Source: Thioclava sp. GXIMD4216 (GTDB lineage: Bacteria > Pseudomonadota > Alphaproteobacteria > Rhodobacterales > Rhodobacteraceae). Taken from it: DNA of 64,000 nt. This document shows, one piece after another, positions 51,054 to 59,267 of this stretch; position 1 is the stretch's first letter; each line of letters starts with the position of its first letter. The stretch lies in NCBI RefSeq assembly GCF_037949285.1, contig NZ_CP149928.1:186001-250000 (forward strand), given 5' to 3'. The position numbers and the translations under genes were made by a program. The notes below the pieces were generated by a model. That model had not been told where the DNA came from, did not search any database, and worked only from the letters and a program-made list of their open reading frames with translations.

Positions 51054-52286
51054 TTACAAGAATTGCGGTGCAAGCGCCTGAGTCAACGCATCCTGCCGCC
51101 CCTCAACGATCTGGGCCAGAATCTCGCCTGTGGTCGGTCCAAGGGTGAAGCCCTGATGGCCGTGGCCGGTATTGAGCCATAGCCCCGCCTCTCCGGCGAC
51201 CGGCCCGACCATCGGCAACATGCCCGCAAGGCAGGGGCGGTGCCCGTGCCACAGGCTGTCGGGAACGGCCTCGCCGATCTCCATTAACTCACCCGCCGCC
51301 TGACGGCCGCGTTCCAGCTGCCTGAGGCAGCGCGGGGCCGAGGCGGCGGTCAGCTCGGCGCCGGTGGTGATGCGCAGCCCGCGCGTCATCGAACTCAGCA
51401 CGATGCCGCTATCGACATCCACATAGGGGCGGCTCAGGGTCTGGGCGGTCCGGTAATGCCCGTGATAGCCGCGTTTGAGGATCATCGGAACCCGCCGCCC
51501 GAACCGCGCCAGCAGCGCAGGCGACCACGGCCCCAGGGACACTACCGCCTGTTCGGCATGGATCTTGCCGTCGGAGGTCATGACCGACCAGCCCTGCGCA
51601 GGCTCTCGGGTCAGGGTCATGGCCTCGCCGGTGACGATCTGCCCGCCGCGTTCCACGAAGAGGTCGGCATAGGCGCGGGTCAGCGCGCCCGGGTCCATGC
51701 TGCTCCACGGGCTGGTCCAGAGCACCATACCCGCGACCTCGCCGGTCAGGGCGGGTTCGGCGGCCTGAAGCTCGGCGCGGCTATGGGTTTCGAAGGGGAT
51801 GCCATATTCCGCCTCGATCCTTGTGGCATGGGCCTGTGCCGCCTCCAGCGCCTTGGGGCTGCGATACAGTTCGCCCATTCCGCTGCGCCGGATCAGCGGT
51901 TCCGCGCCCGAGGCAGAGATCAGCGGCGCATGGTCGAACAGCGCGCGCCGGATCAGCTCGACATAGCTGGCCGCTGCGCGCTTATGCGCGGCCGGAGCCG
52001 AGGCACGGAAATAGCGCCACAGGTTCGGCAGCATCGGCAGCACATGTCCGAGATGCCAGACGACATCATTGCTTTGCCCGCTGGCATAGCTCCACAATGT
52101 CGCCAGATCGCGGGGGATGGCATAGGGTTCGACCGCTTCGGACTGGATGACGCCCGCATTGCCGTGGCTCGTCTCCAGGCCGGGGGCCTGACGGTCGATC
52201 AGGCATACCTCATGTCCGCGTGCCTGCAGGGCAAGGGCCGATCCGACGCCCACCATTCCTGCGCCTAAAACAATAAAGTCAGTCAT
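51054..52286 (-). CDS. D-amino acid dehydrogenase-type FAD oxidoreductase
   Basis: A 410-residue DAO-family enzyme with FIVLGAGMVGVGSALALQAR (residues 4-23) as FAD site and the DadA-like ETSHGNAGVIQSEAVEPYAI (about 38-57) and RPCLAGMLPMVGP plus NTGHGHQGFTLGPTTGEILA (about 345-390) segments. DadA removes the amino group of D-amino acids and passes electrons to the quinone pool. Close relatives oxidise D-hydroxyproline or other cyclic amino acids, so the substrate is open. It lies between an IclR gene and an orphan iolB, all on the minus strand, and no racemase is adjacent. Confidence 0.85.
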   Translation of the reverse strand: MTDFIVLGAGMVGVGSALALQARGHEVCLIDRQAPGLETSHGNAGVIQSEAVEPYAIPRDLATLWSYASGQSNDVVWHLGHVLPMLPNLWRYFRASAPAAHKRAAASYVELIRRALFDHAPLISASGAEPLIRRSGMGELYRSPKALEAAQAHATRIEAEYGIPFETHSRAELQAAEPALTGEVAGMVLWTSPWSSMDPGALTRAYADLFVERGGQIVTGEAMTLTREPAQGWSVMTSDGKIHAEQAVVSLGPWSPALLARFGRRVPMILKRGYHGHYRTAQTLSRPYVDVDSGIVLSSMTRGLRITTGAELTAASAPRCLRQLERGRQAAGELMEIGEAVPDSLWHGHRPCLAGMLPMVGPVAGEAGLWLNTGHGHQGFTLGPTTGEILAQIVEGRQDALTQALAPQFL

Positions 52287-52391
52287 CTATACAGTCTTTC
52301 CGGCCTGAATGCGGCTGAATATGTATCCCTGTATTCGCCATAACCATCAAGCCGATTGTTTGCCGCCCCGTCACAAGGCGCGGTAATGGGC

Positions 52392-52432
52392 CGGACCACG
52401 CCGCCACAGGCAGGGTGTGGCGGCGTGGTCCG
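52392..52432. terminator. 17-bp perfect hairpin downstream of iolB
   Basis: CGGACCACGCCGCCACA and TGTGGCGGCGTGGTCCG form a flawless 17-bp stem with a 7-nt loop (GGCAGGG). It lies 58 bp beyond the iolB stop and 105 bp before the dadA-type start, both on the minus strand. No T-run follows on either strand, so it may be a T-less terminator or an RNA stability element separating the two genes. Confidence 0.5.
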
Positions 52433-52489
52433 CGCAGGGCGCGGAGCTGTGTTTCAGGCCCCTATGGGCCCGTCGTTCATACCCGTCGT

Positions 52490-53284
52490 TTAAAACAGAT
52501 GCTCGACCTCTGGCGCGGGGACGAAGCGCCAGTTGCGGCGGGGGCCTGCCATGACGTTGAGATAATACATCTCGAACCCGTGCGGCGCACCGCAGGGATG
52601 GTGTCCGCGCGGCACACAGACCACATCGCCATCCCTGACCGCCATCACCTCGTCCAGCGTGCCGTCATCGGTATAGACGCGCTGCACCCCCCAGCCCTGC
52701 GCCGGATTGAGCCGGTGATAATAGGTCTCTTCGAGATAGGTGATGCGGGGGAAGTCATCCTCGTCATGGCGGTGGCTGGGATAGGAAGACCAGTTGCCCG
52801 CAGGGGTGAAGACCTCGGTCACCAGCAGGCTGTCACAATACGGTTCGGCCTCCATCGCGATATTGTTGATGAACCGGCTGTTGGACCCTTCCCCGCGTTG
52901 GGTGAGGGTGATGTTGTCCGGCCCGATCCGGCGTGCTTCATGGCCGCCCTTGCCCGGTGCCTGACAGACGGCGATGGTGCAATCGGTCTGAGCGACGGCC
53001 TCCCAATCGCTGCCATTGGGCAGATAGAGGCAATGCGGCTGGGTCTTCTCGAAGACATCCATCCGCTCGCCCAGAACCCCCCAGTCCTTCCCTGCGCCGC
53101 TCACCGCAGCGCGGCCCTCGACCATGACAAGGATCACTTCGTTTGACCCTGTCGCCTCATGCGCGCGGTCGCCCGCTTTCAGCCGGTAAAGCGAGAACCC
53201 CACATAGCGCCACCCTGCCGAAGCCGGTGTGATGTCATGGACCTTGCCGCGTGTTCCGAACGGCTTGTGCTGCAAATTCGACAT
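52490..53284 (-). CDS. iolB: 5-deoxy-glucuronate isomerase
   Basis: A 264-residue bicupin of the IolB family, which isomerises 5-deoxy-D-glucuronate in myo-inositol breakdown. Metal ligands are visible in YPSHRHDEDDFP (about residues 168-179, with HRH and Glu) and in the GHHPCGAPHGFEMYYLNVMAG segment near the C-terminus. The length is typical. It is unusual in being alone: no iolC, iolD, iolE, iolG or iolA gene is within the window, so the rest of the pathway must be elsewhere. The start has a GGAG-like sequence (AGGAGAG) upstream of the ATG. Confidence 0.93.
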   Translation of the reverse strand: MSNLQHKPFGTRGKVHDITPASAGWRYVGFSLYRLKAGDRAHEATGSNEVILVMVEGRAAVSGAGKDWGVLGERMDVFEKTQPHCLYLPNGSDWEAVAQTDCTIAVCQAPGKGGHEARRIGPDNITLTQRGEGSNSRFINNIAMEAEPYCDSLLVTEVFTPAGNWSSYPSHRHDEDDFPRITYLEETYYHRLNPAQGWGVQRVYTDDGTLDEVMAVRDGDVVCVPRGHHPCGAPHGFEMYYLNVMAGPRRNWRFVPAPEVEHLF

Positions 53285-53569
53285 TCTACTCTCCTCTTGC
53301 TCCGGCGCGTTTCCGCTGCCGGGCCTCCTCCTGTTTCAGGTTAGAACATGGGGTCCGCGTGGCTTCAACCCGCGCAGGGCGGGTATCGCAAAGGTGTCGT
53401 TGGCCTGTTTTTGCAAAGCCCGATTGTGGAAGGTCGTTTTGGAAGGCCCTTTCAGCAAGGCGCCTTCAGCAAGGTCTGTGAGGAAGGCCCATGCAAAAGC
53501 TCACGCAAAAGCCCGGCCAAAAGGCCGGGCTTGCGTCTGAAAAGCAGGCGGGTTTGCCCGCAGGGGGGA
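53285..53569. other. Intergenic stretch with repetitive AAGG/GCAAAAG segments
   Basis: No convincing gene is seen. The stretch contains short imperfect repeats (AAGGCCC, CTTTCAGCAAGGCGCCTTCAGCAAGG, and GCAAAAGC/CGCAAAAGC) between 53420 and 53512, and the minus-strand terminator of the yjbE-like gene at 53505-53532. Short open frames here are low-complexity and lack ribosome binding sites. Confidence 0.5.
53505..53532 (-). terminator. Intrinsic terminator of the yjb-like operon
   Basis: Read on the minus strand, AAGCCCGGCC-TTTT-GGCCGGGCTT forms a 10-bp stem followed by TT and G/T-rich sequence. It lies 38 bp past the stop of the yjbE-like gene, ending the minus-strand operon. Confidence 0.8.
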
Positions 53570-53773
53570 TCAGTTGGTCGTGGTGGTGGTCGAGGACGAG
53601 TCGTCTTCAGCCACAGCGATCCCGACAGCAACGGCCAGAACCAGACCGCCCGCAATATAGGCACCAGCGCCCACGCCCGGCAGGCTGGTCGGACCGGCAA
53701 GGCTGTCTGCGCCTTGAGCCTGTGCGGTGGAAGCGGCAGTCAACAGCGCGAGAGCGGCGAGAACTTTTTTCAT
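53570..53773 (-). CDS. Small exported Gly/Ala/Thr-rich protein, YjbE-like
   Basis: A 67-residue protein with a signal peptide (MKKVLAALALLTAASTAQAQ), a glycine-rich hydrophobic segment (GVGAGAYIAGGLVLAVAVGI, about residues 33-52) and a Ser/Thr-rich acidic tail (EDDSSSTTTTTN). YjbE of E. coli is a similarly short, exported, low-complexity protein encoded with yjbF and yjbH, and the same genes lie directly upstream here. No direct sequence motif proves homology. It probably takes part in exopolysaccharide production. It is followed by a strong terminator, and is 130 bp from the yjbF-like stop. Confidence 0.65.
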   Translation of the reverse strand: MKKVLAALALLTAASTAQAQGADSLAGPTSLPGVGAGAYIAGGLVLAVAVGIAVAEDDSSSTTTTTN

Positions 53774-53903
53774 GGGTACACTCCAGTTTGGACAGCAATC
53801 ACGATTAGGGTAGCAGGCTTAGGGTCACTTTCAATTTTTCTTGTGCAGCGGCGCGCGTTTTTTCGCTCATGCAGAAAATGCCTGTGTCCTATTGCCCGGT
53901 CTT

Positions 53904-54581
53904 TCAGCGGATAATCTGCCGGAAGCGGACATAGCCAAGCCGCGGCCCGCCCCATTGGCGGGACTGCCAGAGCGCCCCATCCGCCTTGCCCAGCCAGTAA
54001 TCATTGACGATCCGTCCACCCTCGGGCGATGTGCAGCGTTCCTCAAGGTGACGCGTGGCGTGATTTTCACCAAGAATTTCAACCGTCTCGTCCGGTTGTG
54101 CCGTCAAGGTGCATTGTAGCGTCAGGCGGATTTCGGAATAGTCGTCGGCGCGGATGACGTAGTGGCGTTCGCCGCCATGTGCCGGACCCATCCGGCCCTG
54201 TGCGCCGATCGGCGCGGAGGCCGAGAGCAGATCGAAGCCCAGCCCGCGTGACGCAATCAACACACCATTCCGAAAAGTAAAGGTCGCTTTGTCGGAGCTT
54301 TGCCATGTCACCACGGTTCCGGGCAGCGAATCACTCTGCCGCGTGGCGGGGGTGACATAGCCTGTCAGGCCGGTCCGGTCGGGGGTGACCTCCATGACCG
54401 GCAGGCCGACCTGTGCAAGCTGGGCGCGCGAAAGCTGCGGCGGGGCAGGCTGGCGCGACTGTTTCAGGGCGGTCATCAGGCTCTTGCCGATCACCTCTTC
54501 GCCTTTGGGGGCCTCGACCCCGCCCGAGCAGGCGGCAAGGGCGGCCAGCAACACGGCCGGTAGGAGAGCGGAGAACTTCAT
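53904..54581 (-). CDS. yjbF: YjbF/GfcB family outer membrane lipoprotein
   Basis: A 225-residue lipoprotein with a lipobox ending at Cys18 (LAALAACSGG). The mature part matches the YjbF/GfcB (YmcC) family, including TVVTWQSSDKATFTFRNGVLIASRG (about residues 88-112, split here for length: TVVTWQSSDK then FRNGVLIASRGLGFDLL) and RLGYVRFRQI at the C-terminus. In E. coli these lipoproteins are needed for exopolysaccharide or group 4 capsule secretion. Its ATG overlaps the yjbH stop by 4 nt (ATGA), so the two are translationally coupled. Confidence 0.88.
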   Translation of the reverse strand: MKFSALLPAVLLAALAACSGGVEAPKGEEVIGKSLMTALKQSRQPAPPQLSRAQLAQVGLPVMEVTPDRTGLTGYVTPATRQSDSLPGTVVTWQSSDKATFTFRNGVLIASRGLGFDLLSASAPIGAQGRMGPAHGGERHYVIRADDYSEIRLTLQCTLTAQPDETVEILGENHATRHLEERCTSPEGGRIVNDYWLGKADGALWQSRQWGGPRLGYVRFRQIIR

Positions 54582-56746
54582 TGCCAGAACCCTGCCTTCT
54601 GTTGTGTCAAGCTCGTTGCATCCTTGCCACGAACAGAGTTGTAAAGCCGTCCGGGCACATCGAGCCGCTGACCGCCATCGCGCTGGACCGGACGGATGGT
54701 CAGGCCATAGTTGCTGCGATTGGCATCCCCCGTCAGCCAGTCGATCGGAATGCTGAAGCGGATCCCCTTGTCAAAAGACCCCTCGCCGAAGTCGTCGGAC
54801 GAGACATCGGTCACGGTCACAAAACCACCCACGGACCAGCCATTGTCGAAGATGCGGTCAATCGACAGGGTCGCGCCATAATCGCCGGCCAGATAGCGCC
54901 CGGCATCGACCTCCAGCAGATAGTCGTCAAAGCGGTAATAGGCCGAGACATGGCCGGTCACCACGTCATAATCGCGGAAGCCCAGAAGCTGGTCATAGTC
55001 GCGTTGCTTGGCATAGTTCAGCTCGACCCCCAGCCCGAGGGGATTGTCGGCCTGTTTCCACAGCACTTCGCCCGAGACCCCGCCATACATCTGTTCAAAC
55101 AGGCCCGCGCTGGCACGGGCGTAAAGATCGGGGGCCAGTTTCCAGTTATGCTGCAGATAGAGGTTCTGCACCGTGCTGTCATATTTCGCATATTCGGTCT
55201 GGTCGGTGCGCACATGCGGCAGCACCGAATCCGAGCCGCGCCCGTCCTTGATATTGCCCCAAGCGCGCTGGCGCAGCGTGCCCGCCAGCGTCCAGCCCTG
55301 TGCGAATTGCCAGCTGGCGCCGAGCTGCGCCCCGACATCCAGCCGGAACGGTTTGGAAGGGTCGAAATAGCCGGGCTTGGTATAGGGGGTCAGCGACCAC
55401 GAGAATTTCGGGTAGAGATCCTCGTTCCGGCGTGCCTGTGCGGCAAGGGCAGGGGCATCCGTGATGCGGGCCTTGGCCCAAAGCGCGTCGGTTGCGTCGG
55501 GAAGATATTCGGTGTTCTCCAGCGTGCTGCGGTCAATGTTGAACGCCGAGCCCGCCATCCCGTCCACCATCGGAACGATGTGGAATTCCTCAACCGTCGC
55601 AGGCAGATAGCGCGCCAGTGCCCGTGCAACCCGCCCGACAGCCAGCGTTTCGGCCTGATGGCGGGTATTGCGGTAGCGCAGCTCGGCGCTGCGCAGATGC
55701 AGCGTCACCGATTCAAGGATCAGGCCGTCTTTGGCAAGCGCCGCTTTCAGATCGGTGTAGATTTCGTCATGCACCGCCTCGCTCTGGACCCAGGAGGGAT
55801 CCCAATCGCTGGCATCGGCCCATTGGCGGCGCGGCGGCACCGGATCGGGGGCGGCCACGGCAATCGGGGTGATGGCATGGCGCGGATTGAGCTGGAGTTG
55901 CGCATTCACCCCCACGATCGAGCCGTAAAGGTAATAGGCCCCGACGCGTAGCTGGTCCGAGACCTGATACTCGGCCCCGAAATTGAAGGCGCTCTTGCGC
56001 TCGAACACATCCGAGGCCTCTGTTTCGGTTTCATAGCGGTCCGAGGAATATTCGGCCTTCACGCTCCAATTCGCGCCGCTGTCCCATTCCAGCCCCGCAA
56101 AAGGGGCGACATCGCCACGGAACCACTGATCGGTCGACAGTTTGCCGCCGCGGCTGTTGCTGTCATAGGACGGACGGTCGCCGGTCGAGGTGATCGCCCC
56201 GAAAGACCCGAGTCGCCCCCAGCCAAGCCCCGCGCTGACATGCAGGCGGCCTTCGTTATTCGGGCCGAAGCCGGGCGTGGCAAAGCTTTTCCCCGCGACG
56301 ATATATTCCGAGGCATTCAGGCCGGTTCCGGCGAAATCCTGTAGCCCCAGCGTGATCTGGGGCGTGTAATGCCCCTCTTTCAGCAGGCGCAGGCGCAGAT
56401 CGAAGCTGCGGTCGTAATAGGTGTCGAACCCGTAAAGATCGAGATCCTTGATCCCGCTATAGCGGAAGGTGGCCGAGAGCCACGGGAAGGCTTGAAAGGT
56501 CAGGTTATAGCGCGAAATGCCACTGGTATAGGAATAGCTGAATGCGGTCTGGCCGTCGGGCAGCATCTCGGCGGATGGCATGTCGATTCCGCCGGGCACC
56601 CCGTACATGTTCAGCGATGCGGCCGGAGGCTGGGTGAAATGCAGGTCGCGACTGTCCTGTGCCCGCGCCGGCAGACAGGCCCCACAAAGAAGGGCAGCCG
56701 TGATCGCGCTGCGCCATGCGGACGGGTGGTTTTTCACAAGGTTCAA
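54578..56746 (-). CDS. yjbH: YjbH domain outer membrane protein
   Basis: A 722-residue exported protein of the YjbH/GfcD family, predicted to form outer membrane beta barrels and to take part in exopolysaccharide export. After the signal peptide (ending LPARAQ, about residue 30) it has the family opening SLNMYGVPGGIDMPSAEMLP (about 44-63) with SYSYTSGISRYNLTFQ, and a C-terminal barrel-like region with GEVLWKQADNPLGLGVEL and RYLAGDYGATLSIDRIFDNG. The frame opens at TTG 56746; GTG 56737 has better spacing from GAAGG and may be the true start. It heads a yjbH-yjbF-yjbE-like operon; no yjbG homologue is present between them. Confidence 0.88.
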   Translation of the reverse strand: MNLVKNHPSAWRSAITAALLCGACLPARAQDSRDLHFTQPPAASLNMYGVPGGIDMPSAEMLPDGQTAFSYSYTSGISRYNLTFQAFPWLSATFRYSGIKDLDLYGFDTYYDRSFDLRLRLLKEGHYTPQITLGLQDFAGTGLNASEYIVAGKSFATPGFGPNNEGRLHVSAGLGWGRLGSFGAITSTGDRPSYDSNSRGGKLSTDQWFRGDVAPFAGLEWDSGANWSVKAEYSSDRYETETEASDVFERKSAFNFGAEYQVSDQLRVGAYYLYGSIVGVNAQLQLNPRHAITPIAVAAPDPVPPRRQWADASDWDPSWVQSEAVHDEIYTDLKAALAKDGLILESVTLHLRSAELRYRNTRHQAETLAVGRVARALARYLPATVEEFHIVPMVDGMAGSAFNIDRSTLENTEYLPDATDALWAKARITDAPALAAQARRNEDLYPKFSWSLTPYTKPGYFDPSKPFRLDVGAQLGASWQFAQGWTLAGTLRQRAWGNIKDGRGSDSVLPHVRTDQTEYAKYDSTVQNLYLQHNWKLAPDLYARASAGLFEQMYGGVSGEVLWKQADNPLGLGVELNYAKQRDYDQLLGFRDYDVVTGHVSAYYRFDDYLLEVDAGRYLAGDYGATLSIDRIFDNGWSVGGFVTVTDVSSDDFGEGSFDKGIRFSIPIDWLTGDANRSNYGLTIRPVQRDGGQRLDVPGRLYNSVRGKDATSLTQQKAGFWQ

Positions 56747-56937
56747 CCTTCATTGCCAGACGTGCTGTTCACCATAGAGCACGAAGCCGTGAAGCAGCGC
56801 AACCGCTGCTATGCGTTTTCGCCCTTCGCAGGGGCCTTGCTGGCGGGGCATGTTGTTGTGGCGCCGATAAATGAAGCGGTTGAATTCGGGGACAAAGCCC
56901 CCGATATCTGGGCGGATGATGGACAGGAGGCCCGACA

Positions 56938-57543
56938 ATGACCGTGCAAGAGGCAGCAATCAATCCGGCAATCATGCATCCGCAAGTGCTGGAGTTTCTG
57001 AAAACCCGCCGCTCGCGTCCGGCCAAGACGCTTGTGGCGCCGGTGCCCGATGACGCGGCATTGCAGCCGATGCTGGAGATCGCGGCGCGTTCGCCCGATC
57101 ATGGCAAGCTGGAGCCTTGGCGCTTTATCGTATTGCGTCGTGCGGCGCTTGAACGTCTGGCCAAGGCCGCGACGGCGGCTGCGCAGGCCGAAGGTCTTGC
57201 CCCCGTTGACGTCGAAAAGGCGGCCAAGCAGTTCGGGGACAGCCATCTTTGCGTGGCCGTGATCAGCGCCCCCGTTGACAGCGCCAAGATTCCGCAGATC
57301 GAGCAGACCCTGTCGGCAGGGGCTGTCTGTTACGGGCTTCTCTGCGCCGCGCTGGCGTCGGGGTGGGGGGCAAGCTGGCTGTCGGGCTGGGCTGCGCATA
57401 ATGCGGCTTTCGGGCGCGATGTGCTGGGGTTGGCAGACGGGGAATGGGTGGCGGGCTTTGTCCATATCGGCACCGAGGGCGTTACGCCCGTTGACCGCCC
57501 GCGCCCCGATCTGGCGCGCATCACCAGCTATGTGACCGAGTAA
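56938..57543 (+). CDS. Nitroreductase family protein (YdjA-like)
   Basis: A 201-residue FMN-dependent oxidoreductase. It begins with FLKTRRSRPAKTL (FMN-phosphate-binding Arg residues, about residues 20-32), then AARSPDHGKLEPWRFIVL (about 49-66), a signature of the YdjA branch of the nitroreductases, and GWGASWLSGWAAHNAAFGRD near the middle-to-end. The natural substrate is unknown. AGGAGG lies 6-8 nt before the ATG. It is divergent from yjbH across 191 bp and leads a short plus-strand set with the CysZ-like gene 10 bp downstream. Confidence 0.9.
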   Translation: MTVQEAAINPAIMHPQVLEFLKTRRSRPAKTLVAPVPDDAALQPMLEIAARSPDHGKLEPWRFIVLRRAALERLAKAATAAAQAEGLAPVDVEKAAKQFGDSHLCVAVISAPVDSAKIPQIEQTLSAGAVCYGLLCAALASGWGASWLSGWAAHNAAFGRDVLGLADGEWVAGFVHIGTEGVTPVDRPRPDLARITSYVTE

Positions 57544-57553
57544 GGGCCAGCCC

Positions 57554-58276
57554 ATGATCTTTTCGTCGATCCGCCACGCTGTGGAAGATGTGTTCCGGCC
57601 CGGCGCCTTGAAAGTGCTGGGGCTGGGCGTCGGGCTTTCGGTCGGGCTGCTGGTGCTTGTCACGGTGCTGTTCACATGGGTTGTGGGGGCGATCACCCCC
57701 GACCATTTCACCTTGCCTTTCACCCATTACCAGATCGGCTTCGTCAATGATGTCGCGTCGCTGGCCACCGTCGGGCTGATGCTGGTGCTGTCGATCTTCC
57801 TGATGATCCCCGTTGCCTCGGCGTTTACCGGCCTCTTTCTGGAGGATGTGGCGGCGCTGGTCGAAGAGGCCCATTACCCCGACCTGCCGCAGATCCGCAA
57901 ATTCACGCTGGCCGAGACCATCGCCGATAGTTTGCGCTTTCTGGGCGTGGTGATCGTGGCGAACCTTGTCGCTTTCACGGTCTATTTCTTCATTCTGCCC
58001 TTTGCACCGCTGCTGTTTTTCGGGCTGAACGGCTATCTGCTCGGGCGGGAATATTTCCAGATGGCGGCGGCGCGCCGTCTGCGCAAGGAACAGGTGCAGG
58101 CGCTGTATCTCAAGCATCGCTGGACGGTCTGGATGACCGGCGCGCTGATGGCCGTGGTGTTGACCATTCCGGTGGTCAATCTGGTGGTGCCGGTGCTCGG
58201 GGCGGCGACCTTTACCCATCTCTATCACCGCCTGACGGGGCAGGTGCCGAGGCCGCGGGTTCTCTCCTCGCTCTAG
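57554..58276 (+). CDS. EI24/CysZ-like membrane protein
   Basis: A 240-residue integral membrane protein with about six hydrophobic stretches (about residues 22-46, 70-95, 130-160, 192-215 and shorter ones), typical of the EI24/CysZ family. The conserved region NGYLLGREYFQMAAARRLRK (about residues 155-174) is characteristic. CysZ imports sulfate in E. coli, but many members of the wider family have no defined substrate, and no cys gene is nearby, so a sulfate role is only possible. It begins 10 bp after the nitroreductase gene and is probably co-transcribed. Confidence 0.82.
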   Translation: MIFSSIRHAVEDVFRPGALKVLGLGVGLSVGLLVLVTVLFTWVVGAITPDHFTLPFTHYQIGFVNDVASLATVGLMLVLSIFLMIPVASAFTGLFLEDVAALVEEAHYPDLPQIRKFTLAETIADSLRFLGVVIVANLVAFTVYFFILPFAPLLFFGLNGYLLGREYFQMAAARRLRKEQVQALYLKHRWTVWMTGALMAVVLTIPVVNLVVPVLGAATFTHLYHRLTGQVPRPRVLSSL

Positions 58277-58375
58277 CTGCCTTCACGGCAGGGGCCCGCG
58301 CCATGTTGCCATTTTCTGGCGGTCGCATAAAACTGGCCGCCAAGGGGCGGTTTGGGCCCGTTTGGAGGATCATCT

Positions 58376-59149
58376 ATGAAACGACTCGAGGGCAAATCCG
58401 CCCTGATCACCGGCTCGGCGCGCGGCATCGGGCGGGGCTTTGCCGAAGCCTATATCCGCGAAGGCGCAAGGGTGGCGATTGCCGATATCAATCTGGCCGC
58501 CGCCGAAGCGACCGCCGCCGAGCTGGGGCCGCAGGCCTATGCGGTCGAGCTGGATGTGACCTCGCAGGACAGTATTGACGCCGCGATTGCCGCTGTCGTG
58601 GCGACGGCGGGCAAGCTGGATATCCTGATCAACAATGCCGCGCTGTTCGATGCGGCGGAAACGGTTGATATTACCCGCGCAAGCTATGACAAGCTTTATG
58701 CCGTCAATGTCGCGGGGACGCTGTTCACCATGCAGGCGGCGGCAAAGCAGATGATCGCGCAGGGGCATGGTGGCAAGATCATCAACATGGCCTCGCAGGC
58801 GGGACGCCGTGGCGAGCCGCTGGTGCTGGTCTATTGTTCGACCAAGGCGGCGGTGATCTCGATGACGCAATCGGCAGGGCTGAACCTCATCAAGCACGGG
58901 ATCAATGTCAACGCCATCGCCCCCGGTGTGGTGAATGGCGAACATTGGGCACATGTGGATGCGATGTTTGCCAAGCTGGAGGGCAAGCCGCTTGGCCAGA
59001 AAAAGGCCGAGGTCGAGGCCGGTGTGCCCGCAGGCCGCTATGCCGAACCGTCGGATCTGTCGGGGATGGCGGTGTTTCTGGCCTCCGAAGAGGCGAATTA
59101 CATCGTCTCGCAAACCTATAATGTCGATGGTGGCCAGTGGATGAGCTGA
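58376..59149 (+). CDS. Sorbitol/L-iditol 2-dehydrogenase, short-chain type
   Basis: A 257-residue classical SDR. The NAD site is LITGSARGIGRGFAEAY (about residues 10-26), the NNA motif at about 88-90, and the catalytic Ser-Tyr-Lys are in INMASQAGRRG and YCSTKAA (Tyr near 159, Lys near 163). The sequence reads very much like the sorbitol dehydrogenase of Rhodobacter sphaeroides, including the INMASQAGRRGE, KAAVISMTQSAGLNLIKHGI and NVDGGQWMS segments, so sorbitol (glucitol) to fructose or galactitol oxidation is likely. GGAGG lies 8 nt before the ATG. No polyol transporter is adjacent. A good terminator follows at 59175-59210. Confidence 0.9.
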   Translation: MKRLEGKSALITGSARGIGRGFAEAYIREGARVAIADINLAAAEATAAELGPQAYAVELDVTSQDSIDAAIAAVVATAGKLDILINNAALFDAAETVDITRASYDKLYAVNVAGTLFTMQAAAKQMIAQGHGGKIINMASQAGRRGEPLVLVYCSTKAAVISMTQSAGLNLIKHGINVNAIAPGVVNGEHWAHVDAMFAKLEGKPLGQKKAEVEAGVPAGRYAEPSDLSGMAVFLASEEANYIVSQTYNVDGGQWMS

Positions 59150-59174
59150 GGCTCTGACGCGCTGCGGCGCATCC

Positions 59175-59210
59175 AAGGCACGGCAGGCCTTCTGCATGTC
59201 GTGCCTTTTT
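59175..59210 (+). terminator. Intrinsic terminator after the sorbitol dehydrogenase gene
   Basis: AAGGCACG and CGTGCCTT pair around an inner GCAG/CTGC stem and are followed by TTT, in the gap between the convergent sorbitol dehydrogenase and pqqE genes. Confidence 0.8.
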
Positions 59211-59267
59211 GCGTTTCCCGAAAGCGTTCGGGGCCGCGTGCGCGCAGACCGATCGCCTCGGGGCGCG

